This document shows positions 34,701-44,100 of a stretch of DNA of 64,000 bases, piece by piece. Source of the DNA: Fragilaria crotonensis (taxonomy: Eukaryota > Bacillariophyta > Fragilariophyceae > Fragilariales > Fragilariaceae); NCBI GenBank assembly GCA_022925895.1, contig JAKSYS010000261.1, positions 1 through 64,000 of the forward strand. Direction: 5' to 3'. The translations under genes were made by a program, and so were the position numbers. Positions within the stretch are counted from its first letter, which is position 1, and each line of letters opens with the position of its first letter. The notes under the pieces are model-generated. The model was not told the origin of the DNA, searched no databases, and saw only the letters and a program-made list of their open reading frames with translations.

Positions 34701-35451
34701 GGTCAGCCCTTCTCCAACATCTGTTAACTACACTTCCGAATTAATTCGGAAGATTTGCGACGAAACGAATACTTCGAGTGGAGTCGGGCGTGAAGAGTGC
34801 CTAAACGTTTGTCGTGAAGGTTCATGTTGCTTTCTGGATGAAGCGATTCCTGAATCGTGTGCCAACGAAACCGATTTCTGCACTGATTATCAGCCCTGTG
34901 CTTTGCTCGTGGGGGCTGATCCAGATAACTCGACTTCTGGTGGTGGATCGAACTCCTCTGTACATCGTGCGTGTTCTGGCGATTCCCTTTCAACGCCAAG
35001 CGGCGTTGCAAAATGTACTGCTTTGTGTGAAGAGGGCTCCTGTTGCCTCGAACCCATTGACAGTGCAGATTCTTGCCGGAGTGATACAGATTTCTGCGTC
35101 CAATTTAAATCATGCAAATCTTTGGCAGCATGGAATGATACCAAACCTCCGGCGGCTAACGCCACTGGAAAAAGCATCACCACAACGGAGGGTTCTAGGT
35201 ACACAGGCGATCCCTCGCCAAAATCAGTGCTTGGAATTGAGACTCCGCCGCGTGGCAGGGCATGCACACAGGACAGTATCGATTCAATGCAGCTTGTCCC
35301 GTGCTTTGAAATGTGCACAGAGTGGGCTTGCTGCTACGATAGCATAGGATGTACGCTGAACCGCGTAGAGGTGGTGCCGTGTGAAGAAGTAAGGCGCCTA
35401 TGCCTTCAAATCATTGATATTCAGGTGACCAATGGTCACACTTTGATGTAA
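31798..35451 (+). CDS. Large type II membrane protein with 13 eight-cysteine repeats
   Basis: 1217 aa from ATG at 31798 (MAQRFYEPPDQYDDE); the frame stays open a few codons upstream without ATG. Residues 1-130 are hydrophilic, rich in Tyr, Asp, Gln and Ser, and likely cytosolic. One membrane helix (IILAVSVVALGAIGGIVYW, about 135-153) follows. The rest is outside: 13 repeats of 55-80 aa, each with eight Cys in the order C, x10-15, C, x3, C, x3-4, CC, x6-15, C, x5-6, C, x4, C (for example CRLACETAACCF ... CETYSPC), parted by Pro-rich linkers with N-x-S/T sites. The last repeat diverges. The frame has no intron or break over 3.6 kb. The repeat is not one I can name; secreted disulfide-rich repeat proteins often act in cell-wall, adhesion or recognition roles, but no function is claimed. 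Confidence 0.85.
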   Translation: MAQRFYEPPDQYDDEIGEYDDGNYYDGEGTPLHGNLRNSSSYNPFDDNGARHDLEPYDRLDGRHYDNQNSISGRQSSQNWSSSNQSFSTYQQQQRPPPLLEGFDDNEGPWADEGIGGGEETKVGKGSASKANSMKWKIILAVSVVALGAIGGIVYWTTLKGSPSAVSANAGATNTGEPDGSEGSGNSANSEGDNSTNVNSIVAEPPQLFDETCSRKSVSGDPTNFQDCEVMCGDAVCCYVGDNETTTGTDSCFEENKEICGLYSPLCDFLFGPLIVSSNPADNTSASVIKPAPDDLLSSCGTNGSVAECMDACYDGYCCFSSAPLIMDGANQTLPSCYEQSACDGYLPCLAVVLSSLSPTNETDELPNPPDDLSELCSEDSLTTQVGAVRCMSHCSKALCCIDVNASNTCIDENIAKCTRYSPCSRILQGMLTDNSNVELNQTVEERLPLPPPELGEVCNPDYFSLVENRTACAFECEAALCCYSDVGGCLQDELETCLAYFPCQALVDYLGDGGNLTKPPANLTTNCDAESRTTKAGRRECLKDCFPGLCCYHPKNSCFEDNIFTCLAYSPCEPIIDLDDGTFKGIVPLLNASLDNTTASEVPPPPPDLPDICSFESLSSVKGVAACFGACTDSMCCISDEENCYDSNSKNCDLYEPCLNLLYSPAEADNTSVPTGNTTAISLDPPPDNLDSMCDPDRAFTSQKCRLACETAACCFSSEGSCRRKQSKWCETYSPCEVFQNSGGDPVNNTIVRKQCKPTAFEKNDKPCKNVCREGACCFVNVSDPASCASNNGFCEYYKPCAILNGEKAQGQLNTTNKTVSVSRVCDFDPVLNDTDVREKCVDACHGWECCFLDRKNKRSCHKDVAFCQEYTPCLVLSPFTNASLSLEHVCLASNGKFTEVHNMACKSLCEAGSCCLIAKGDPNSCAHKPDFCSAFDACAVLSESKSSASPSFVSSTRKSSQSLAPSVSPSPTSVNYTSELIRKICDETNTSSGVGREECLNVCREGSCCFLDEAIPESCANETDFCTDYQPCALLVGADPDNSTSGGGSNSSVHRACSGDSLSTPSGVAKCTALCEEGSCCLEPIDSADSCRSDTDFCVQFKSCKSLAAWNDTKPPAANATGKSITTTEGSRYTGDPSPKSVLGIETPPRGRACTQDSIDSMQLVPCFEMCTEWACCYDSIGCTLNRVEVVPCEEVRRLCLQIIDIQVTNGHTLM

Positions 35452-37376
35452 GCCAGGAACGCCGATAGTCAACAGAATGCCTACCATTATCCATTGCAAG
35501 GCCTCTTTCCTGGGGTTCCTTAATCTTGCCAATCCTAAACATGCTTTAGAGGGGGGGAGCCATATTGGCAGATTTGATCGTGTCATCAGTCAATTTTCAG
35601 ATTTCAGATGTACGACAAGCTAATCGCAAATTAGATTATGAACATAGAGAGTGATCCTCCTGCATGAATAAAGCATCCTCCTTTCACAGCATTCGTAGTA
35701 TTTGATTGATGGTCTTCGTTAAAACACTTCTTAGCTCCTTGCATGAAGTGTCATTTTACTTCGCACGCATTATTGCGCATAGATCATAGCAGATGACTAT
35801 GAATCAAGCTTCCCATTCTGACCAATGTGGCTGTTCATCGTTGAAGGGTTAAGCTTTGTCATGGAGCATTAGCCTCTACCATCCAAGCAAGACTTGAATT
35901 CGATGAAGTACTGTGATAGTAGTCCGTTTTTATTCCACTGTCAATACCACCCCGTGAAAAGGGGTCGTGATGGAGGGGACACTCATTCCCCTCTACTACA
36001 AGTATACTGGCCTCCTGCAGCCGTCTACAGCAGAAACCTCACAATACGGTACAGTATAAAAAGTGAATGGGTGTAGAAAAATCTACATGGCTAAGAATAT
36101 AATCCTCCAGCACAAAATCAGCCCCTCACGTTTCTTTTTCAATCCATCATCAATCTGTGAATTGAGGGGTCTCCCATCTCAATGCAGATGACTCTGTGAC
36201 CCATCTACAATGTTGGGTTAGCTATTAGGAGGTTATTGAGTACGTGTACTAGTAGGAGAATCTAAGTTGCCGAGCCTCATACTATGAGGCTGCCGCACTG
36301 GAATAATACAGCCCGAGGGGATTTTGATTGAGAATGAACAATGATCTGCCTGTAGCACAGTATCTAGCTAGTAAATCACATGACAAATGTTGGGGTTGGA
36401 GGTGCACCCATATATTATGGATGCAAGACTGGAGGATAAGAAGGTTGTTTGAAACCTAGGTTGCCATGGTCATCCTAACAGCAGCCAACAAAGAAACGAC
36501 AAGAAGGAATACATTCGTGAGCAACACCAATACACGCGAAGGTCAAAAGGAACAAGCAACACAAGTCAATTACCTTACATAGCCACGTGTCCTCTGCCAT
36601 TCTCTGTCTCCTTCATATGATGGGAAGTGAGGTCCTCCAATAACCCTCAACCGGCCCGCTTGGGGAATCCAAGCAAATTGTATCCAAGTTGCCAGGAATG
36701 TCGTACGGTGGGTTGTTCCACTGGCATTTGTAGGAGGGGGGAAGATTCAAACCAGCCGGCGAAGAAGATGTACGTAGCCATATGTGGAAGCAGGGACTAT
36801 GGAGAGGGCAATCAGAGGAATAGCAGCATGGGAAACATCCAAGAAGGTGGTCACACAATTAGTACCGCCGGAGAATAAGCAACCCAGCAGCCATGCGACG
36901 ACTGTGGAGAAAGCACATTGGATCAGGAATGTCCAAAGTAAAGAGGGATGGGAACCCAACACTTCTGGAACATGTATCCATAAGTGTTGTCAATCACCTT
37001 TGTTGTGCGATTGTAGCAGCCATAAACATGGTGTAATTTGTTGTTTTATGAAGAATGAAAGCAAACATGCGAATGAGTGCGGATGCGAAACTCTGTCGGT
37101 GGAATAGTGGATTTTTGATACGACGCTCCACGAAGAAAAAAATCCACTCTCAGTACCACTTGTGCAACGAAAATTACCTAAATAATACCCACCCAAAAAT
37201 TAGAGTATAGCAAAATTCTACAGGAACCCCCGTAACCTTTCCGTACGTAATACCACTTTGGTGGAATTTCCGTACTTTTGTACCAGTACCAGGCATACCA
37301 GGTACTTGTACCGGTACCCGAGAACCCGAGTACTCCAGTACTCGGGTACCAGTCTGCAGTCTGCATTTTGTTTGTC
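35452..37376. other. 1.9-kb region without a supported gene
   Basis: Only short unsupported frames. A 37-bp word (ACTGTGATAGTAGTCCGTTT, then TTATTCCACTGTCAAT) at 35909-35946 recurs at 47297-47334. A perfect 11-bp hairpin (AGTGGATTTTT with 21-base loop) lies at 37106-37148. 37270-37345 is a dense GTAC/CGAGTACTC palindrome cluster. The 3' UTR of the Cys-repeat gene must be in the first few hundred bases. Confidence 0.5.
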
Positions 37377-37379
37377 TGA

Positions 37380-38174
37380 GGCCGGTGCTTGCAGCGAACG
37401 AAACGTCCCGCAAAACAGAACGCCGCGTCTATTCTGGGGAAAAATGGTCCTTACAGCCCCCAAAACTGCCCCCGAAAGGCGCGCGCGTTTCGGGGATCCG
37501 GGTACTTTTGATCGAAACCACAGAACGCCGCGGGCGTTCTGTGTGAAAGCCGGGTTCGCACGAAACGCAACAACCGAGTTTGTGTATGAAGTGCTACTGT
37601 ACGTAATTAGAACTCGGACTAAATGGGACCAGGCATGGGACGGTGTGGTACTACAGTACGCTGTGCCAATGGAGTACAATGCGAGTTGCGGTGCGCGGGC
37701 AGGCGGCTATTCTTGTCTTCGGACCTCATGTGATTGTCACCGATAACCGCATCCGATAGAGAAGCTCGTCGTTTGATCCGAGACGGCGAATCGTAGCATC
37801 CGAACGAAACGAGCGCCTGCCTTTCTTTCACGAGCCGCGCGGCATGTCTGTCGAGTGCTTCTTGCGGTTTTTTGGTCCATTTGCTCATGGCGGCAAATAT
37901 GTTCGACGAACGACGTGACAAGCGACAAACGACACGACTGATCGACATGATACCTTTAGTACATTTTTAACGCAACTACATGCAACGCTTGATCTCTTTT
38001 ACACCTATACATGTCAGAATAGTAGATATGAAATGCTCTCTGATTCTGCGGTTTCGTTGTTATTTCTAGTTTCTAGGGAGTACGCCTGTAAGGACCATAT
38101 TTCACGTTTTCACAGAACAGAACGGGACGTCCGTTCTGCTGAAAACGTTTCGTTCGCTGCAAGCAGCACCGGCC
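37380..38174. mobile_element. 795-bp non-autonomous inverted-repeat DNA transposon
   Basis: Left end GGCCGGTGCTTGCAGCGAAC and right end (reverse complement) GGCCGGTGCTGCTTGCAGCG start inverted repeats that stay similar for about 80 bp, through ATGGTCCTTACAG. TGA lies on both sides (37377-37379 and 38175-38177), a 3-bp target duplication. A three-base duplication and GGC/GGG ends suggest the PIF/Harbinger group (inference). Internal hairpins CAGAACGCC/GGCGTTCTG and CAGAACGG/CCGTTCTG sit near each end. No coding capacity is visible. Confidence 0.8.
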
Positions 38175-38177
38175 TGA

Positions 38178-38220
38178 TGGAGTCTGGAGTCTGGAGTCTG
38201 GAGCCTGGAGCCTGGAGTGC
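38178..38220. repeat. 7-bp minisatellite (GGAGTCT/GGAGCCT)
   Basis: About six tandem copies of GGAGTCT or GGAGCCT directly right of the 795-bp transposon. Confidence 0.9.
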
Positions 38221-39259
38221 GAGTACTACAGTACAACTGTTTATGATAGGCTCATCAGAAAGCCGTTTTTGTTAACTATGTCAATAAATGGTTACTTTTT
38301 TGTCGTAAGTGATACATATTTTGTCTAAACATAATTTAGGTTTTCCATAAGAAATCACATTACTGTCCGGTTGAAGTATTTCATTGTATGATTTTTACAA
38401 TGTTTGTTCTATTATCACCACCTTAAATGTTGAGCAATGAACATCTTTAATTTTGGCTGAACATCTTTAATTTTGGCTAAACATCTTGTTTTTCTGCATG
38501 GTAACTTAGAACATACGTTAAACATATCTGGTAACCATAGGCAACACCCATAATGCTGCGGTACATACATGACATGTTTGATTTTAATATGTTGATATTC
38601 AAACATCTGTTGTTTTCTGATGCCAACATGTATAATGCAGTCATGTCAATTGTTGGTATGTGAAAAGAAAAGGGAATCACATACCATTATGTACCAACCG
38701 CCATATCTGGCATACCTTAAAATATTGCATTTGCTTGATCAATCAAATGTTTTTGTATTGCAACACTCTTCACTTTTTATCTATCTTCAATCAAATACCT
38801 ATGTGGTAGGCACATGCAACCACACGGATGTTGAAAAACCAAACCACCCAAGCATGGGGGCCCACACACACACCCACTATCCTTCTTCGCACATTCGAAG
38901 TGTTCCATGCCTTTCCTCCGGTACAACAGACATGGACAACAATGACATGACTGCCATCCCGGTGTGTACTGGGTGACATGGTTTGGCCCTCTCCTGCTGC
39001 TGGCAGGTAAGGTCCGCACAACGCCATTTCGGACATCAACGGGATCTGGCCAGTCGAGGAAACAACTCAACACCAGACCATCACTGGCAACAGGTGCAAG
39101 CGCTGTCCTCCCCGTACACTTCTTCCACAACAACGACAATCAACACGCTGCCTGGCGCGGACTGTGCAGTTATTGCAGAGGAAATGAAGGCGGTAAGAAA
39201 GGGTTCAACAACAGCGCAATGATCGGGCGAGAGTCAGAGTTATGAACTGGTTGGTTAAA

Positions 39260-39345
39260 CAACAACCCCCAGGATTCGAACCCGCGCCCTCACCGTAGAG
39301 GATCAGTAGTTTGAACCAACTATGCTATGCCCTATCCCCTATGTA
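39260..39345 (-). repeat. tRNA-like sequence, probable SINE head
   Basis: On the minus strand it carries a full A box (TAGCATAGTTGG) and a full B box (GGTTCGAATCC) at tRNA-like spacing, plus a CCTC/GAGG arm where the anticodon stem would be. The 5' and 3' acceptor arms do not pair, so it is not a working tRNA. This is the look of a tRNA-derived SINE promoter. The downstream body and tail were not delimited. Confidence 0.45.
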
Positions 39346-39904
39346 TATAGATATGAATGATATACATATATAGATACTATTTAATAATCTTGTCTCCAAA
39401 AGTCATCACTGTCACAAATCATGTATGTACATCTTCAATTTTTTGTCACCAACATAAATGAAATATGCCCTTAGTACAGCAAGTCACATGTATTGAAAAT
39501 TATTTTTGCAAATTATGTACACAGTTCTGAGTGGATAATTGTATGATGCATAGACTCCGACCGAGTACAGTCTAGTATGTATGCCGTATTTGAAAAGTAC
39601 TGATACATATCCATATAAGATTACGTAGCACAAAAACGGTGGATATAGTAGTAAACACGTATGTGTGTTTGAACAGAATAAAAACCTACATTGTTGTAGT
39701 TTTGTTGATTGTTTGAGATTAAAAACAAGAACGTCGCAATCGTGTAAAGTATATGTCGAGCAAGCATAATATTGCAATAATTGATCCATCTCTCATTTTC
39801 AGTTGATGTGATTAAGAGCAGTAAACACATTTTGTTACTGTCATCAACTTGTTGCTTCCGCTTACACTTCTTCTTGTTGCTCTGTTCCATTACCCATCAG
39901 AATT

Positions 39905-40458
39905 GCCGGAGGAAGGCACAGAGCCCGCAAAGCTGCGGAGGAACAAAGGCGCTTAGTCCGCGAAGCTGAGGAGGAACAAAGGCGCAGAGGAGTCCGCGAA
40001 GCTGTGGAGGAAGGAAGGCACAGAGCCCGCAAAGCTGCTGAAGAGTCGAGACGCAGTGCCCAGGAAGGCGCAGCAAATCCCTTTGAGGACATGCCGCGAC
40101 AGCAAGGAAAACGGTACACCATCTCCACCACCCGCAAGTGCTGATACCTGGACAATTATTAGCAGCGTGCCATTAATGGAAGAGTGGGGTGGCTGGAGTT
40201 CCAAGGGCATCAAACAGTTCAATTTCCTGAGGGCGTTGCTTAGTGAAAGCGGACCGGGAAGCGGACAAGAATTGTGAGGACGAGCCCAAACGGATGGAAA
40301 AGTTGCTGATGGATTTCTGCCGGACAAAGGTCGGAATAAAGGACACGCAGGATGACGAGAACTAAGACGGTGCGGGAGATGGTGCTAACAACAACGCAGC
40401 GGCACGGGCAAAAGCAATGGAGAATGTTGAGGCAGAATGGGACTCTGATGACGACTAG
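39905..40458 (+). pseudogene. Broken ORF end with coiled-coil repeats and GGWS domain
   Basis: Frame one (39905-40144) encodes three to four repeats of the type RKAAEEQRR / REAEEEQRRR, then GKRYTISTTRKC and a stop. Frame two to 40277 holds WGGWSSKGIKQFNFLRALL. Frame three, 40276-40365, reads EDEPKRMEKLLMDFCRTKVG and ends in TAA; directly after that stop the same frame goes on as AKAMENVEAEWDSDDD to 40458. The C-terminal part resembles the fragment at 57110-57376 (YGGWSHAGMRRFNELYDLV). So this is the last part of a transposon-encoded protein with two frameshifts and one stop. Confidence 0.55.
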
Positions 40459-40835
40459 GAGTTTGTTTTACTGCCATCCACTTAAAAATGCAGTAGAACG
40501 ACTTTCGTGCGAACAATATTGTCTGTTGTATTAAAAGTAATTACCTTATCTATAACTCAACATAAAATGTAACTTACAATAATTTAACTAAATATGAATT
40601 GCAGCATTACATTATATGTTGTTGACTTGAGTAAAAATAAATGGTAACTTAAGCGTGCTTTATTTTGTTATTATTATCCAAACAAACAATATATGGTAGA
40701 AGTAGTATTTTATTTTTAAAGTTACCATTTCTGTTAAGAAGTAAAATCTAACTGATAAAAAACTGGTAACACTTAACACCAAAGAAAATAGTTAACAAAA
40801 ACGGCCGTCTGATGCTGTACCGCGGACTTGAGACT

Positions 40836-41161
40836 TGAGACTATCACCGGAGATGATACTCTAATCGTAGGATGTAGTACGTAGTACCGTAGGAAAATTA
40901 CTGTAGGAAGGTTTCACACAAAGGACGTTCTGAGAAATTATAAGCTACACAGTAAATTTGGCACTCGAATCATACAAAAGACAAACTCATCGAACGTGTC
41001 AAATGGCATTTGACATTCCAGTTCATTTGTCGGGTAGTTCGTACAAAATTAGTTAGAGACCGGACATTATAGCGTATCGTATTTCTCATTTCGATGCATG
41101 GATGACCTCACAGCGGCACAGTACAACGATGGCATCGTAGTCCAGTGCAGCGTAGGTTTCA
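40836..41161 (-). repeat. 3' LTR of copia 3
   Basis: About 326 bp; pairs with 46812-47140. Starts a few bases right of the end of the 2.6-kb DNA transposon. Confidence 0.88.
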
Positions 41162-44100
41162 ATTCTCCCCATCATCCATAAATGCAGAAACAGATCACAA
41201 AAAGTCATTTATAAAATACAAGTCAAACAAGGGTTACAGTTTGAACAAGAGACACAAGGGTTTGGGTGGCTGTTACCATCCTTGGACAAGTTTGCGGACG
41301 CGTTTGAAACCCTCATGATTTAGTCCTTTTAGTCCTTTTGTAAGAAAATCTGCCCACTGCTCCTGAGTGTCAACCTTCACGATGGCAACGTGCCATCACG
41401 CATGTGCTGCCAGGAGAAGTGCCACTTCACCTGGAAATACTTTGTGAGGTTTGTGATGCGTTGGTTTACGGCAAGGAGAAGGGCGCCATTGTCGTCTTCG
41501 AAGCCTTGACACTTGATCGTCGACGTGAACGTCGTGAGGAAGTTTGATGCCGGAGGCAATTTCCTGGAGCATGGAGCGGAGGGGCAAGAGCGTACGCATC
41601 GCGGAGCTGAGAGCGGAGTATTCGGCCTCGAGTGTGGACAACGATATCTCACTTTGGAGGTGAGACTTCCACAAAATGGGACATCCACCAAGAGTAACAA
41701 TGTACCCGGTGTGAGACTTCGCGGAGGTCGGGGAACAGTTGGGATTGCGGCCATGGAGGCCTGCGAAGTCTGCGTCAACGTAGCTAACAGTCAAGATTCA
41801 GCGTGCCGGTGGGCTTGACGATCATGCCCATGTCGCAAGTGCGGTGCAAATAGCAAATGAGAGTCTTGACGGCGGACGCGTGGCTTCGTTTCGGTTTGTG
41901 GCAGAACCTGGTGACCTGGCTGACGGCGAAAGCGATGTCGGGGCGAGTGTTGGTTGACAAGTAAAGGAGCATGCCGACGATGGAGCGGTAGCTCCAAGTT
42001 TCAGCCAAAGGAGGACCGTCGGGATTGATTCCGAGAGCGGCCTGAGCAGCTGGCGTCCAATTGTAATTGCTGTCGAACATACCAGTTGCTTCCTTAATCT
42101 TCTGAATGAGACCCTTGAGAGTGAGGGTCAGGGTCCCATTTGTCGCGTCGGGAGTGAAATTGATGCCAAGGAAGTTGGTGAACGTGCCCTCGCAAGTAAG
42201 CTTAAGTTCTTCGCTTCCAGGTTGGCAAAGAGCCTGTCATGGTCGTTTTGGTCGCAATAGGCAATACCTAAATCATCCACATATAGAACGACCATAATTG
42301 TATCTCTGTAGAGCAGACACGGGTCATTAGCGCAGGCTTTAAAGCCTTCTTCGCGCAAGACCTCCAACAATGTTGGTACCAAAGTCGTGGTGCCACACTC
42401 AAGCCGTAGAGGCATTTCAAAAGCTGGAGGCATATGGCGTGACCTCTCAGAGAGTGGAATCCACATGGCAAATGGATCCAGACTGGATCCGAAAGCGGGG
42501 CTTGAACGAACGCGCTGCTAAAGTGAGTTGTGCAAGTTTCCCAGTTCAAGGTTAGCAAAAGAACTAGGAACAAGCAACCGTACAGTACTCCAAGCCACAA
42601 CTGGGGCAAAAGTCTCCTGAACGTTTTCTTGGAGATCGCCTTGTACACAGTAGCGTGCCTCGTACTTACTGATAGTACCATCGGGAGTATGTTTGCGATG
42701 AAACAGCTTCCGTGATGGTACTTCAATCCAAGTACCATTTTTCTGCAAACTGAATTTTGTCGTTTGCAGCCTTCAAGAACCACTTTTCGATGTTGTCGCG
42801 GTCGCTCATCGCTTCGTTGAAGCTCAAAGTGTCAGGGTCGCTGACACTTTCCTTGTACAACAAGGGAGGTGGCAAAAGATACTCAGCAACTTCGTTGTAA
42901 AGCCATTCGAGGGAGGTTACATTGAATTCGGCGTTGTAACCGTGTCCTTGTTGTCCGTCGTATCTGAGGCAGACCGGAGCTGAACGATTACGAGTGGAAC
43001 GACGAGGTACGTGCTTGACCGGTGTGCTCTTTGCTTTTGTTGCCTTTGGAGCGTCTGGTTGCTTGCTCACGTCCTTGTCGCTTTCGTTTGCAGGACGAAT
43101 TGGGGTTGGCGGTGACTAGAAGAGTTTGACTGGAGTCGGAGTCGGGAGTTGAGGTTCGATCAGCGAAGGTGGTTGCGGGGTCGCCTCCCTTGGAGTCAAC
43201 AACGGAGTGGCGGGAGGAAGAGGCACAACGACTGGTGGTGGCATCTCAACTTGCTCCCTTTGGAAGCTGCAACGGTGTTGACAGCGGAGGTGGAGCCACT
43301 GGGAGAACCTGAGGAGGAGTTGCGTTGTCAAGAGCAGTTGCGACGCGTTGCATTTGGGAGAGCACTTCGTTGGCTTGTTTGAAGTCAGTGGACTCAGCAA
43401 TCAACCATTCTTCATCTTCGTCTTCGTCGTTGAGGACGTATTGGAACGTCGCGTCTTGAAACATTCGTTGCCAACAATCATCGTTGAAGTTCGGAAGGTC
43501 GTCGGCGGAAGCGGGAACGCTTGCAAACCAATCGCCGAAGACGATATGAAACTGTTGAGTGATGTAACCGGTCTGCGGATTGAGAACAAGAAGGACCAAG
43601 CTGGCGTGCTTGTCGGAGAATCCAAGATTGACGGTGCGAGTCGAGCGAGGAGTCCAGCATGGCAGTTTCTTTCCGTCCGAGATCATTTTGTCAAGGACAT
43701 AGACTGGACATCCCCAGACGTGGACGTCCATCAACTTCTTTTGCTCCCATCGAGTCTTTGTGAAGACGTTGTGCGGGGATAAGCCAGTTTGTTGGTCAGG
43801 CATGTGGTTCACTAGGAACACAGCATGCTTGACTGCAAGGGGCCAGAGTGTGGGGTTGGTGATGTCCGGCCAATGGATTGCCGAGTGCAGCATCATGGTC
43901 CGTGCGATGGCCATGATGGTTCGAATGTTGCTTTCGGCGATTCCGTTGTGATGGTGAGAACGTGGAACGCAGGGACTTTCAGAAGTTGCAAGTTTCCGAG
44001 CTGATCGTGGACAGCCCAAGTGACTTTTCCTTGGCCTTTAACTTGGAGACCACCTTTGGCGATTCCCTTGAGTTGTGTGATCGTTCCAGGCGACGTGACG

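Larger units (their letters stand above)
38255..40814 (+). mobile_element. 2.6-kb inverted-repeat DNA transposon, decayed
   Basis: The left end (CATCAGAAAGCCGTTTTTGT, then TAACTAT) and the reverse complement of the right end (CATCAGACGGCCGTTTTTGT, then TAACTAT) are inverted repeats of about 30-50 bp. Target duplication is ambiguous (AT or CT). Inside, a broken protein runs rightward at 39905-40458: coiled-coil repeats, then a GGWS..GI..FN domain and an acidic tail. A tRNA-like SINE sits inside at about 39260-39345. The 38.8-39.25 kb part may hold the tail of a transposase (HAAWRGLCSYCRGNEGGKK) but this is weak. Family not identified. Confidence 0.6.

Noticed and set aside
36613-37107. Short overlapping ORFs on both strands (about 80-107 aa)
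   Set aside because: No family likeness, no consistent frame, and no start context; left as gene-free.
37106-37148. Hairpin with A/T-rich arms as a terminator
   Set aside because: It is not a bacterial context and lies about 1.6 kb from the nearest gene; a foldback remnant is likelier.
39260-39345. Functional tRNA gene
   Set aside because: A and B boxes are good but the acceptor arms do not pair and the D and anticodon arms are misplaced.
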